Shown: positions 23,061-37,299 of the stretch, in pieces
How the letters are laid out: every line of letters begins with the position of its first letter
How positions within the stretch are numbered: the first letter of the stretch is position 1
NCBI GenBank assembly: GCA_022885665.1
Contig: JAGQDJ010000042.1
Coordinates: 124,001-188,000 of the forward strand
Direction: 5' to 3'
DNA length: 64,000 bases
Source of the DNA: Triops longicaudatus
Lineage: Eukaryota; Arthropoda; Branchiopoda; Notostraca; Triopsidae
The notes under the pieces: model-generated
Told to the model about the DNA's origin: nothing
What the model saw: only the letters and a program-made list of their open reading frames with translations
The model's database searches: none
Made by a program: the position numbers and the translations under genes

Positions 23061-26000
23061 CTGAAATATAAAGAAAACAACAAAAGGTCAGAAAAGACGT
23101 TCAAAAACGAGAGTCGAAGGAAAGTTCACAGGTTCAAAACTATAAATTGTTTTCTCAATATAAACATGTACATTAGTGTGAAGGTTTTCGCTTTAAGCGA
23201 GTATCTCCGTGATGTCAAAATCGTGTTCGGGCAAAACTCGCTTTGAATTTCGGCCTCAAATTGATTTTGATACCGCTCTTCCCCACCCTCGCGTGACTTA
23301 TTAACCATCCGCCCAGTCTTTTTCCATATTCATGTATATCTTTTTGAATGATGCCTTAAAAGCTTAGCGCTGTTTAGGAAAAATTTCAAGTTTTGGAAAA
23401 AAAAGAGAAAATACTCAGCTTGTTTTCTACCCGTTTGAACACATTTGATTGTTAATAAGATGACTTTTGAACTTTCTTTAAAAAAATTGTACCAGTGTAG
23501 AATTTCGGACTTATTTCATTTGCTTTAAAATTCTAAACACTAGCTACCAAAAATTGATTTCGTGGGGTCTGTTGTCCTGCATTGCAATGCTTTTTAAGAT
23601 TTGACTCTTTTTCCACCTTTCACAGGCCGAAGCACAGTTCAACTTTTCACAGCTGCTTCCAAATTTATTCAATATCTACAAATCATCGTTTCCAAGACTT
23701 CTGAAATTTCTTCAGCCATTCTCACTATTTTTCAGTACTATCTGGTACTTGATTACTACTTTGTCGAAAATTTCATTGATAAATCTGCAAAACACTATTT
23801 ATCTCGAAGCTTTTCTTCCAGTCGAAAATTGTATTGCATAGGACGAAATTGTGTTAGCAATTTTTGCTCAAGATATTGAACAACGCCCTGTGTGAAGAAG
23901 CTACAATATTTCTGAAAGGCAAAAAGCATTCTACGGTTTTCTGACGATTTTATTTAAATTAGGCTAATCATTGGGGGTTAAAGGCGTTTGTCCAGCTCTT
24001 ACAAAAAAAAGCTCATCCTTCATTAATAATGCAAACACACAAATGGGGGGGGGGGACACGCAGGAAATGACTCTTCCAAGTTTTCTCCTTTCGCTCTTTT
24101 CGCTTTTGCTTACACAAGTGCGCGTTTTTTGTCCTCCGACTACAAAGAAGACGACGGCGACGACTGAGAAGAAGCCATGTCAGTTTGTCACTTGCATTGT
24201 CTTGGGCACATGTAGTCCAAGGCCACAAATCTGACTTTAAAAGACTTTATCGCACTGTGACATCGTCGTCGGAAGTCAAGGCGAAAGTTGAGGGAATGTG
24301 ATTTACAAGTTAATGAAGCAATTCTGCCATGGGGCTTCAGACGAATACCCAGTAATGCGCTTACATCCAAGCACTGTCGACTTATAAGGAACACCTCAAG
24401 AGCCGAAACTGAAACCGAACCCCAAAATTATGGTCCTTTTGCGAGTGTCGCGAGTTCCAAATTTGACAATGCAAGACTCGTGAAGAGACACAGCTGACTC
24501 CCAAATGGGGGCTTGTAATTAATGGCTAATCTTAAATGGCATCCAGATCCAAATTGCAGCTGCGTAGTCACAGTTTTTTTATGGAGCCGTGTGCAATCAA
24601 ATTGGTACAAGTGATTTTTTCTTCCTAATAAGGGGCTGTCCCTCTTGAGTTTCCGAGTAATGTTCAGGGAGAACTGTCTAGGACATGGGGAGCTAAAAGT
24701 AACCCTCAGCGCCCAAAAGTGGAATTTTTAACCTTCAAGAACGATACAAAAACATACTAACTTCCAATTGAAGCATAACGGGAGACGAGTTAAATATTGT
24801 GATCATGTTTGCCCATTCGACTCTTAACCTAAACGGGCCAGACAGTGACGGATTTAGTGAGACTCCATGCGAAAGGATATTAGCATTTCGCTATCCTAAT
24901 ACTTGCTTTTGAACAATGAATCAACAGCGCTAGAATTAACACAGAAAAATGTAGGTAAAGAAGGTTAACACAAAACAAACAGAAAAACTAAGTACAAGCT
25001 TCCAAGAATTCAACTTTCGTATATTATACGTTGATTACAAGGTTTAAATCGTGTGCCAACTAACGTTAAACCTTGAATAACAAAACTTGACTAAAAGCTT
25101 AATCTCAGGGAGAAATGTTTCCGTTTGCTTTATTATTCATCTCTTTCACAAAATTGCGTTTGATTATCTGTCACATTTTAGGCAGTATGCGATAACTTTA
25201 TGACCATATTGACAAGTTATTACATTAATTATTTGATTTCCAAATAAATTATGCAAGACAAAGACAATTAAAAAATGAAAGGGGAACAACTTCCTGTATA
25301 TTTTTTCGTGTTAGGCAGGATTTCGGACGAAGTCAAAGCAGCTTGCCTTCACGGCTTGAACAAATACGGATACTGGAAGTTTCTAGGAGTCATTTGACCT
25401 TGTTGACTGAAGAAGCTGCGAAATCTCTCAACCCGAACATTAATTTCTTCCTAAAACTCGTGATTTTGTGTAAAACCATCTGGAGTAGTACGTCAACAGC
25501 TAAAAGATTGTGTAACCATAGGTGGACTTTGTTTGGGTTCGGTAAATTTTTCAAGTTACGAAAGGAAGCTCTCTGGAGGTTCTTCTGGCGTGACAGTTCA
25601 AAGTGTTAAAGGAGAAGGACGAATATGGAGGATCAGGATGGACGAACAAGGTGATCCCTATGTCCCCGACCTACATTTAACGAAGCGATGATCCAAAGAC
25701 AACAGAATGTCCACAACGCGTGACTTCATTTCGTTTTCTTTTTTCTTTCGCGTATATAATTTTCTGTTTATCTTGTTAGCCTCTTGAAAACATCCTTTCA
25801 AATATTTTTTTTCTCTAAGCTCTTCCACCTCTTTTAGTGGAGGAAGGAAAAGTGCAATTCTGACAACAATGTCGCGCCGCATAATAATGAGGACCTAAAA
25901 GGCTCGTTTGCATAAGAGCGACAGAGAGCGAAAAGTTTTTATTACGCCTGCAATAAAATTGTTTGCTCGAGAACCGCTGAAAAGATTCTTGTTTATAAAC

Positions 26001-26886
26001 ACGGATTCTAAGCCTTGGTTTAAGAATTGATCCGTTCTTAACTATGCTAAATGATAGAAATAGAATTCAAATTTTAGTAACAGGCTTCGGCGTACTCTGG
26101 TATACAACAACAAAAATTTACCCCACATTTAACATAGTAAAAGTAATAGTCACGGTTCCATAAGCAACGGAATTCGTGAAGTAAAGTGTTTTGTTCCGTG
26201 AAAAACAGTTTCACTTACGCTTTCAAAGACCAAGAATGCAGTTTAAGTTACAAGTGGTCATTCCAAAACAATGGAAATGACTTTATTTAAGAGAGCGAAA
26301 AGTACTGGCCACGCCTCTTGTACCGTTCTTCGCAAACCTGTTGTTAAAAGACCATTAAAACAATGCCACCAACCGCATGAAGAAAATCTCTTACGTTATT
26401 CTCTAAAAAAAATTTAAAAAAATCGCCTTGGCGTATACGAGACTCAAGAAACGAACACCTGTGGCGTCTTAACATGTCGCCACACTATAACACCCAACAA
26501 TGAATAACTATCAAGGTCTCTTACCACCCTTCATTTGAATGCCAAGCTCTATTCTTCCCTCTCGCAATTAAAACAAATCTAAAAGCGTAGGCTAACGGCC
26601 GTATTATAAATACAGACCAGCCACAACTAAAGCTGTGGTACTGTATTGCAGTTTGTACGGATGAAAATGTCTTTCTTCGTTGCAATAGTCAACAATACAA
26701 TACAATGCTAACTGAATCAAACCCCGATTAAGTAAAATTCCAAACTGTGTCCATTATCATACTAACGATATCACGAATTGATACAGTTTACGGTACGAAT
26801 ACATTAAAGCACTGAGGTACTAATACCGAGTACAAACGAACGTTTCCATCGCATGAGCTACGTCGAATCAAGGAACATTCAGTCCT

Positions 26887-26968
26887 GGCAACAGTGAATT
26901 TCGAGCTCGCCTGAACGTTCTGGAGTTGGGTCTGGGCTGGAAAAAATTCACTATTGGTAACAGTGAAT
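26887..26968. repeat. Palindromic TTCACTGTT/AACAGTGAA motif pair
   Basis: 26946-26968 is a foldback of ATTCACTATT and AACAGTGAAT around GGT, with one mismatch. A half-copy, GGCAACAGTGAATTTC, is at 26887-26902. Related copies occur at 30491-30514 and 47122-47145, suggesting a dispersed short repeat. Confidence 0.45.
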
Positions 26969-29900
26969 ATCAAACCTGGACCGAGCATTGTGGTTTCTGA
27001 TTACCGCAGAATTTCCAAGCATCGTGCCACGAAACGTTTCGTAAGTTAACATTCGAGTGCGATTCTAACAGTTGGACTTTTGTCGAATTTAACTAGCTTA
27101 TGAATTCTACATCCATGAAGTAAAGGAAACAAGTAAATCTCTGATTCACTTATACGCGGTGAAACTGTATTTTGAATTTATTCATTTAATTTCACTTCCT
27201 CTATTTCTAGGAAAACTAAAGACTTATTTTGGTTTCACGAGTTTTACAAGTTTTTTCCCTGAGCTACGTTTTTCCTAAAAAAAATTACGAAAAGACTCGA
27301 AATTATTAGGTAAGGGAATTAACATTAGCTCTCTGTGCTTCAGCAAACATTGTCCTTTGGTAACGTTTTCACCGCAAGTTAAGCTGTAAGTGGTAGCAAC
27401 CCGGAGCACGAGTTTGGGCCAACTTTCCTCATTATTACAATAATTATTTTGTACCCCGAAAGCTTGGACCGCCGTTGTCTCCTATTTATATCACTGGTGC
27501 GTGTTCCAGGAAACCGGTCTGCTTTCCTCTTCTTGACGTTTTTTTGTGGCCCAGGAAAAACTCAAATTCTCCTGTGATGTCATTTTGCTGCTGCAGCTGT
27601 TTGCCTTGCGTCTCTCTCGCAGCGCGATTTCAATCTACCAACTTAACAACACGACTTTCAGAAAAACTTGCAACTTTTAGTACTCTTCCAATACTCCTAG
27701 CCCCAAAAAATGCCAAATTACTGCTCTGCCACGGAGCAAAAAAGGTAAATACATGGGGGTGGAGTGATGATCATTTTGTTGGGATTTCACCCCTTGGGGA
27801 TCACCAGTTGGTGTGCAAATCAGTGAAAAAGCACGCCAACTGCCAAGTTGGTACCCGAGTTGAACGATTTACCAACTCATCGTGTGTCAAAGTAACTTCT
27901 TGCTCAATTTCCGCTCCGCTACGTTGTCTCCGCGACCAAGTATCAGCCGCCAAACGAGCCAGATGGTACTGGAAACGCACACAAAACTCAATCTTTGCTC
28001 CCTACGGTGTGCTAAACTGCTAAAATGCGGGTTTTTTCATCCAAATAAGTTCCTCCCCTCGGAAAACGCTCTCTTCCTTCCCTGTATTTCTCGTCTCTTA
28101 CTTTTCTTCTTTTGTGAACCGAAAAGCCCACACCTTTCTTGACTTTTCTCTTTTTTTTATGTTTTAAGACGCTGCAGGAAGAATCAATGCTCGTTTCACC
28201 TAAAGAACGGAACGCGCCCAGAACCACGCTCGAAACAATGCACTTTTTTTCTACACTTTTCTTTTATCCCGAGTGTTACATTTGTGAGAAAGTGTAAAAC
28301 AAAGAAGTATTTTAGAGGAGCGTTTACTTTGAAATTCACAAAAGTAAACTATCTAGTGAATTTCAGTCACTTCACTAATGTCATAACACACATGAGGCAA
28401 ATGACCATCATGCTTTACATTTTGACGATAGTTAACAATCTGAACCAAGCTACACGACAACGAAATTAAACAAAAATGCAAAAGGTAAACTAGAAATAAG
28501 AAGGAAAGCTAAAAAAGATGACAATAAAAAGTTAATAGGAGTGGCATGACGATTTTCTACCATTCCTTTATTTTGGGGTGAAGGGATTAGTGACGTCAGA
28601 AAACGGAGCACCATATGGAATTAGTCAGCGTTTAAAAGATTGTTTTTCTTTCTTTTTTATTTTTGTTGGACCTTTGAACTCTTGTAAGTTTTCATAAGTT
28701 ATTTAGGCCGTGTATTTTTCCACCGATCCAGAAAGGTCACAAAAAGAAAGCGAAGGGAACAAGAATAATGAACGAATTGGGGTGAACAGAAAAGGTTAAC
28801 AATCCACGTCTTCATTTTTATTTTTTGTTACACAGCAACGATTTTTTTTTTGGCTTTTTGACAGTTAAGGTTTTGAGTTCAAACTCCTTTCAGACGGTTT
28901 CTGCACTCTGGATTTTAGATTTAAATTTTTCGAGCTACCCACGCGAGAACGTGGATACGCGAGATAATTATCTCTTATGCTTCATTATAATAATTTTTTA
29001 CTTCAACTTGGAAACTTAACAACAGAAACTGCGTAATGCCAAAAAAATGTAACAGAGAAAAAACTTTTCGGAATTAAATCCTGAAATTAACTTTTAATAT
29101 TTTTCAACTGTGGGAGGGGCGTGCCGGGGACAACTAAAGATAGAAAAGACAGGTAAAACTATGTGACTAGATGTTGTAAGACGGAAAACTGGCAACGGAC
29201 GAGTGACAACGTAGAAACTTTTTCGTCGTTGATTTTCTATTTTTGGAACGAGACCTTTTTCCTTTCTTTTGTTTATTTTGAAGGTGGTCGATTTCTTTTT
29301 CATTTTGCCTTCGTTATTGACGTCCATTGGAGAAAATAGTTTTCCCTTTCATGCGTTGAACTAAGCACCTATCTTAGGGACATGACTGCTTCTCCCTTAC
29401 GGAAACTAAAAGTGATTGTCTTGGAGATTGGCAAGTTAACAAACCTTGCAGCGCAAAAAGTATAAATAAAAAATGAGGCTTTGTTTCTGTTCAGAAAGAG
29501 ATTAAGTATAGCAACTTTTCCACGCGCTACAAGACCTAAAAATATTTCACGTGCCACACGTCTGACGTCTGTTGACGTTACGGTGACGAAAATGTATTCA
29601 CGGTTGATTTTTTTTTCAATAAAAACGAGAAGGTGAAAGAACAAAGAATCGGAAAGAAATGTGATGTTTCCAGTCAAAAGTTCTCGAACGGAATGTACAA
29701 AGGATATATACTCAATATAGTGCACCAGATTTGCATTTATTTTTTAATGCTTTAAATTTGGTTTAAAAAAACGAGGCTCGGAAAGACTATTGTTAAAACT
29801 AGGGTTCAAAAGTCGGGTATCCCTAACCTCCGCACTTGGACCACATACAGAGTTCCAAGTCCGCCGCGTACCAAGTTTTATGAACCGCCCTGGGATCTTG

Positions 29901-30490
29901 ATGAACCATAGTAACCTTCAAGATTTTACTACCGCATGGCCTATTATAAAGGTAGGGAGTATTTTGCCTGGTTGATGATACTTTAGTTAAGTTTTGTTCC
30001 GACCACTGGACTGCATCCTAGTTTTGGGCTTTTTTTAACGCATTTGCGAAACAACGGACAAGGAGAGAGTCTACAAGAAAGCAGACGAAACATTAACTCT
30101 TTATCTGTCATTTAATTATATACTATTTCACAAGCACGTGGACTGAATTTCAAGCTTGAAGCACATATTAAGGTACGTCTCGAAGTAGAGAAGAAAAGTT
30201 TCCAACATAATGAGTTATTAAAGGAGGCCAAGTTATGATTTGCACGAGCGATGAAACAGTGTAATCAGACGCTGGAAACCCCTGCACCCAAAACTTCCGT
30301 CAAAAAATCTAAATTTTCTCCTTTGTTTTACTGTAAAAAGGAACCTTCATTCAAACAAGCATTCACTTAGTTCCCCTTCCCCATGCCCCTTCGTTCTGCG
30401 TATAGTACTCGTAATAGTAAATCAAGACAAACTATAGCATTGAGCAACGGCGAATATTCTTATCACAGACAGTGCTGAGAGGCTATGAAA

Positions 30491-30514
30491 AATTCACTGT
30501 TGGGTAACAATGAG
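30491..30514. repeat. Palindromic TTCACTGTT motif, second site
   Basis: AATTCACTGTT, GGG, then TAACAATGAG. It is preceded by GAAA like the copies at 26946 and 47122, and the right arm is slightly diverged. Confidence 0.4.
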
Positions 30515-33500
30515 TGTACCCGTCGCGGGAGCTGCTATGGCTTTGCGAACTGCAGTGCACGCGAGAGGATCGCAGTGGGACGCCGATCACGCAAGTGTCG
30601 TGATGCTAAAACAGGATCCGTTTGCTCAAGTCGTTTTTCTTGGCGAGTACTGTGCATTACCTGAAGTCTCAACATTTTTTTCTGCGGCCTTGGCCATTGA
30701 GCACCATGAAAGCTGAAGTTAGTGAACTTATTCTTTCCCGAAAATAGTAAGTTAAAGTTCGTTAGCACTGAAACGAAAATTTGTCACTATTTTTAAGGGA
30801 AAACCCAGCTGTTCAGAAAACGTGTTCAAGTGGATTTCGGAGTTGCTAGAAATTATAGCCTACGATAATTCCAAACCTCACTTTTCGTCTTCTTTTTCCC
30901 AATTTTGAGACAGAGTTATCTTTCGACAGATTCAAGCCCTCATTAGCTTTCAGTTCCAATCCCGAATCCTCCTAACAAAACAAGGAAAGGTTGTTCAAGT
31001 GGACAAGTCCTGCTTGACATTCAAGGTAGAATTTCCAACAAAAAAGTAAAAAATATGTATAAAAAATGGTACGGGTTAATATCGTTTAAAGATATGTCCA
31101 CTTGGCGTGCGAATAAATAAGAGTTAACAGGAAGATATTTTCTTGTCAAATATCATTCAACAACCTTTCAAAATCCTTAATTCCGACCGGTGTTACGGAT
31201 AATTTTTAAGAATTTTTTTTTGGAAATGGATATAAACAATGAGAAGGGAAAAGGAATGTGATTATTGGTTGCAGAAGTGAATTTTTGATGACGAGAAGCT
31301 CTGAAATAGCTCCCGAACACGTCTCTTGAATACCCCATAACGCCAAAAAAGAAAAACAAGACCAGAAGTTTTAAGGAAGTCTATGCGAGTTAGGGAAAAA
31401 GAGAGGCTGGTAAACCGGTTACGGGCAAAAGAGCATCTCGGTGTGGTATTCATATGCAGAACGGGTTTTCGGACGACCCAGAACCAGATTACCAAGACTG
31501 GTGCTTTTCTATTAACACGAGACAAGACTGGGCCCATATTGTATGGAGGCGTTGAAGGAATGGACCCCAAATTTTCTTTTTGTTAAAAGTTTACTGACAT
31601 TAGCTCGACCCTTCAAAGTTTTTGCCTCCTTTTTTTTCTCTGTAAGTGGCAGTTTCGTTAACCTTCATCCATCATTCTTATCATTCAGAAGTTGACTCCG
31701 TCTTTTATGAATGTCACCCTCCGCCCCCTCCACAAGATTTGTGTTCCACTTCCCTTCCTACTAAAGCCACAAAGCATCGAATCTTCAATGACAATTGAAA
31801 GCTGTTCCTTAAGTGCTGCAAAATTGTTCGTTTAGATATTGGTATTTATTCATTGAAACGTTTATTTTTTTATTAGAATATCGAAGAAAATCTTGAATGT
31901 CAGAATCTTAACGAAACTTCTGAGACTTTCACGAAATACTGAACCTGTTTCAGTAAAGTATTAGAAAATGTAAATTGCAACACTGAAAATTATTTTTAAA
32001 CACTAAAACTTTGCCTTGTATACTATTTTTTGAAGTATATTAAAATTTCTAATTTAGAGATATATTATAGACTTTTTAACTAAGTTTTCATTGCAAAGAT
32101 TCGCTTAAAGAATTTGCTCATTTTCTCAAAATTTTCAGCAGTAAGTTTCATATAATTGGAAATCTTGTAAATACTGTGTGAACAACTCGTTAGACAGTGA
32201 CATTAGTTTCAAAGATTAGAAATTTGTATAGAGAAATTAAAGCAGTTATTAGCTAGGGAGAAATTCCGAAGACTTGAGTTGAATATTCACCAGGAAAACA
32301 TTTGTGACTTTGAAACAAATTACGAACGTGCTCCTAATTTTGAAAAAAAAGGAGTGGTAGGACCAGACTGCCCCCGCCCCTTTTTCTACCTATATGTTGT
32401 ATTAACACTTGACTGCTTGGGGAAAAGATTTGCTGTATCGCCTTCCCTTTAGTATCCTAGACCTTGAATCCTTCCACCAAGAATCAAAAGACTTCCTGAA
32501 GTGCGCACAAGAAGTGTTTTTTTTTTTTTTTTTTTTTTTAGCGCTCTTTACCCTTTCAAAATCTCAGGACGCCGCCTACCCCTCAACGTTGCAACCGTTT
32601 ACCTTTAACCATTTACTTTTCTTTAACCATTTTCTCATCGTATCTCATAACAATTACCATAGCGAAATTGGTCTAGCTGAATCTTTATTCAGAAAAAAAT
32701 GTATGGCTTTAAATGTTTCCCTTTTTTGGTGAACCGTTATTGGGCTAGGTAGAAAAAAATATCAATTTGAATAAAAAGCTCACCGTGGGCAGTCCACAAG
32801 ATTTTTTTCTTTACAAGCTTCCTAAACCAAATTTTTTATCGTAAAATCTCTTTTTTAAAAAATTACCTTTGCTTATTAACAAATATGATGCAACTTCTCG
32901 TGCAGAACTCGAAACCGCCCTGGAAATTTGATTCACTCATTTACAAAAGAAACTCCAAACCCGTGCCTAACTGACCACCCAAAACTATCAACTATCGAAT
33001 TCACCGTCTTCAGCCACTCGCGAAAGTGACAAGAGCACGAATTCGTATACTTCTTACAAGTAATCTTAAAACATAAATTTTGTTTTACTAAGGAATGTAG
33101 GGTATACTACGCAATTTAAACTTAGTTGGTAAGAATTGCGTACCTGTGACAAAGGGTCCAAATGAAAACCTCACACACGATCATAGAGGAAAAAATCAAA
33201 ATGTTCCTGGCTGAAAGTTGTAAAGATCCTGTGGATACACCACTAAAAACGCGCTTTCGCCACTCAAATGTCCCCGTTAACGAAAATGTCTCGAATTACA
33301 TTCAATGTAGGTAAATAATTGCTAACTGTCCCAAGTTCGTTTTAGGTAAGCTAAAATTCCGAAAGTAAGTCGAATCTCTGTTCGTCACCGTGGCTTTTCG
33401 TTTCCAACACACGCACACATATATGCACTACAGTTCGTCCCAAAAGTTCACGTGGTGATCTTATGCTCTCAGGTGAGATGCTGAGCGTGGACTGCTGACT

Positions 33501-36500
33501 GGCTCAGACCTGTGTCTTGCCCTTAAAGCCTGAAGGTGTCTCTTGCTCCTCTCTCTTCACTTCTTTCTCTCTCTCTCTCTTTCTCTGTCTTGCCTCTCTT
33601 TCTCCCGATCTCGTTTGCTGATGGGTTGATGATGGGATTCGATGGGATGGGCAAAGACCACCCGAGATTTTTAGTTTTTTGGAAAACAGTTGCGACTACG
33701 AAAATGAAAGGCTTTTTACTTTGCACAGTCGTTCGCCAACTTCTTCTCTTATGACTATATTTAGGAAACGTATAGAAGAAAAGCCGAACAAATACAGAAG
33801 AAAAGTGTCTGACACTTTTCCCTCCTTTTTTTCTCTTAGTTTTCCACCTGTGGTGGGATGTCCACCAACTTGAAGACACTGTATGATTAAAAATTTTGCG
33901 ACAAAACTTCTCAATGCTTTGATATTGGATAATTTACTGCTATTTATTGGTTCTGTTTCGTCCAGGGAAGGGTAGTCATTGGTTTATCTACACTAAAAGG
34001 AAGATTCATGGGGTAATGCAATCATTTGGACATGGAAAATCGAGATATATTGAGAATTTAAAAGAGTTTGGGAGAAGTGAGGCGGAGAAGGAGCGTGGGA
34101 GAGGTTCCTTTTTTTTTCCTTTTCGCCAAATAACAGAAAGGCACGTTGCCAGAATAGTGATGAGAACAAGTCGACCGTTCGGCTTCAGCGTGATAAACAC
34201 TTTATAATGATATGTGTGATAATAATGGGGGCTGACGACATTGTTGAACATGATGTGTCAAATGTTCGTGGACATTTTCGAACCTCTTTTTTCGTTTCAT
34301 CGATCCTGAAGGATCATTGAGTGCGTACTGATATTCTTTCCATTTCTTTGATTTTACATTTTTAGTAGTTCGAACAGCAAGGAGATTTTTTTACGTTCCG
34401 TGGTTGTCGAAATTCAATACCAGCAATGATTGTTCCTTACCACTGAGCTGCACTGACAAGCACATTTGCTGCCTAAGTTAACTTGGAATTGATAGTCCTC
34501 TGAAATTTATTTTTTCCTCAATTTTGATGGAAAACTTTCATTCCGCGATGAAACATTTCGACACGTTTAGCTCGGTCATAACGCATGTATAAAAAGTTCC
34601 AATTCCCAGCAAAAATAAGATTACTGATGTCAAACTACTGGGATGGCTGTACGCATTCTAATAATAGCGTTAAGGTAGTTAACATGTTCGGGGGAATATT
34701 TTATCGGAGTTAGTATAATTAGAGACTTAGCGTGTGAATATTCAACTTTATGCAAAGTTTTCCACTTGTTTGGGGTTCCTGGTGGAAATAAAAAAAAGAG
34801 AAAAATGACAAAAATGACTGAATGCGTAAACAAATAAAAGAGATAAACATCAGGAAATGGAGTGGGGAAATGGTTAAATTGTTGTCATGTTTTTGCTGGC
34901 CATTTAATTAAGTTTGAATGCAAGGGAAAATGGGTCCAAAGGTTGAACAGTTACAAAAGGGTGATGGAAGCGTGGATAAAAAGGCAGAAACAGAGACCAA
35001 AAAAGGTTTCGACACCTTTAATATATGTCCACATATGTTTCGGAAAGGGAAAGGCAGAAATAAGGTCAGTTTTAGGTTAGGGAAGAACCTTTCGACGAAT
35101 TTGCACTTATTTTTAGAAACGAAATAGGGCAAAAGTCCTTGAAAGAAAGGGGGAAGAGAAGCATGGAAAAGAGGTGTACGATTTTGCAGACAAAAATCAC
35201 CGCAATGACCAAGAATTTGGCTAAGACATCCTGCACGTAACGCCGATCTCCACTACGTTCCGAATTTTCTGAGTCTTCTGATAACGACGTTAATTTTTTT
35301 TCAGCCGTTTATACTTCTCGACCCGCTACCTCTCTATCCCACTTTTTCTGTATCTGATATTCATACGTGTGCCTTCCATCGTCGTATTAGATTACTTATG
35401 TTTCGAGACTTTCTTCACAAGTGCAACGTGAAACGCAAAATTTATATGTGCAGAGTATTTTCTAGTTTTACTTATTTTTCTCGGACGAGTTATTCTGCTA
35501 TAGATTTTTTGTATCGTGTTATTAATTACCACTCAATTTTTGCGTTTTCTTCGCGCTCACACATCTGTGAAGGTTTATTATTGTATTCCCTTTTTTACGT
35601 TATATATTCTTTAACATTCTTTGACTTTTACATTATATTCACTTAGCAACTCTCAACCCTGGAGATGCTGTTTGTTGACCACGTGATATGAAAATCGTTA
35701 CAGTGGAACAAAAGCTCCAGCAGCGAAAAACGCGTGGCTGAAAAAGCAAGAAGCCAACACGTCATTTCGAAACGGTTTTTATGGGTTGCAGTGTGTGATA
35801 GTCGTACTCGAAGCTTCCTCGCGTGCGAATACTTGATCCCTCTGGTCGGCGAATAGGTTATGAGTTCAAGTATTGACCATGCAGGTAGGAAATGTAGCGA
35901 AAATATCACAAAGGAGGGGCAACGAGCTTTAAGAAGGTTATATTTGCGCTTTTATGCCAAAAAATCTTTTCTGACTAGCAACCAACATGTCAGCAAGGTT
36001 TAATTAGGCTAATATCGTGCTCATAAAGGGAATCTGAGAAGCCTCGACAGCAATTAATTAACGCTTCTCCTTTCCATTTGACGTTTCGAAGACTCTGAGA
36101 GTTAAAACTGGGCCATACTTTGCATTTGAAAGCGAAGCCAACTTGTCGCGCCTGACATTGAAAGGATCATTTTCCACGCGATTGAGCTTGCTCGTGGGAG
36201 TAGTGCATTAACGGCTCTCTCGTGTGAGGTGCAAATTGAATCTTGAAAGTGAGTTTTGCTTTCGGTGGTAAAAAGGTACATATAGTAGAGCAGAGACGTT
36301 GATCCACGTGTCGTTAAATAGAAGCACTATGCAATACATCCTCACCAGACCATAAGCTTGATCCGTAGTAACCTTGGAAGTCCCGGCTTTTTTTTTCCTT
36401 GTTTCATCCCTTTCTGCTCGCAATTTTTTCTGCGGCATGAGTATTTCTAGTTAGCGATTCAAATTGCAAACTTGGTAGCTCATAGACTACAGGTTTTTTT

Positions 36501-37274
36501 CAAATATAGGGTTTTCCAGTTTGGGTCACGTAAAGCGCCAATAGAGACAGCCGAATTGTCTAGAAGTCTCTGAATTAAAAATTTGTATACGGTTCACGGT
36601 ACGTGGTTCGCAACATATATGAACATCTCGGCTGATCATTACAGATGAGGCAGTACCTGCATAAATTAAAATGAACTGAATTGGTTTTTGGCAATTTCAA
36701 GCAGAGCTAACTGACTGTTGAATTCAAGCTCTCTATGGCAATTCGGTTAGCGAATTCGACGAAAACTTCAACGTATTGCATCGAATTTTATTCCGACCAC
36801 AGTGCCTTTTCTGGAAATGCCAAGACTTGACTTCACGTTGGCCACAGAGAGCAAATGCCGTCAGTAAAACTCGTTAGAAGTCCAGATTTTTACTTGCAAA
36901 TAAAATTTGTTAGCAATTATCTGCCGAAATATTCGTTCGCCAAAATTGCTGTTGGAGTAACTTGTCGTTTGAGTTTTCACACTGAGTTTAAATAATGTAA
37001 TACCTATTTGAAAAGCTTAGTGAAAGGCTTCTTTTAGTTGTCTCGAGACTATCACTTAAAGACCTTTTTGGCAACCATGGATATTCGTGGTTGATTTGGG
37101 AGCCCGTAGTGAGTATACGAGCTACTGGTTAAGAACGAAAACTCTCTTCGTAACGTTCGGCCGTACTTGGATCAGACCGAAAGTTTCCGTAGCGGCAGTC
37201 GCATTTGGTCTACTCACATTCATTGTTGATCACGGCGAGTGTACCTGAATTTGGTTAGTTCTCATTATTCAGTG

Positions 37275-37299
37275 CTAGCATTACCTTAGGTAATGCTAG
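37275..37299. repeat. Perfect 11-bp hairpin
   Basis: CTAGCATTACC, a TTA loop, then GGTAATGCTAG. The perfect inverted repeat lies in non-coding DNA. It may be the core of a foldback element or a recent palindromic insertion; no flanking duplication was recognised. Confidence 0.5.

Larger units (their letters stand above)
23061..37274. other. Large intergenic stretch, no supported gene
   Basis: Mostly AT-rich sequence with homopolymer tracts (G11 at 24045-24055, T23 at 32517-32539) and a CT-rich microsatellite at about 33560-33600. It should hold any missing 5' exon of the GPCR. Copies of a palindromic motif occur at 26887-26968 and 30491-30514. The longest ORF, 182 codons at 27475-28023 (+), is Cys-rich but matches no family I know. 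No transposase, RT or splice-consistent coding series was recognised. Confidence 0.55.

Noticed and set aside
33560..33600. CT-rich tract as a polypyrimidine/splice or regulatory element
   Set aside because: Simple microsatellite; no exon or promoter nearby.
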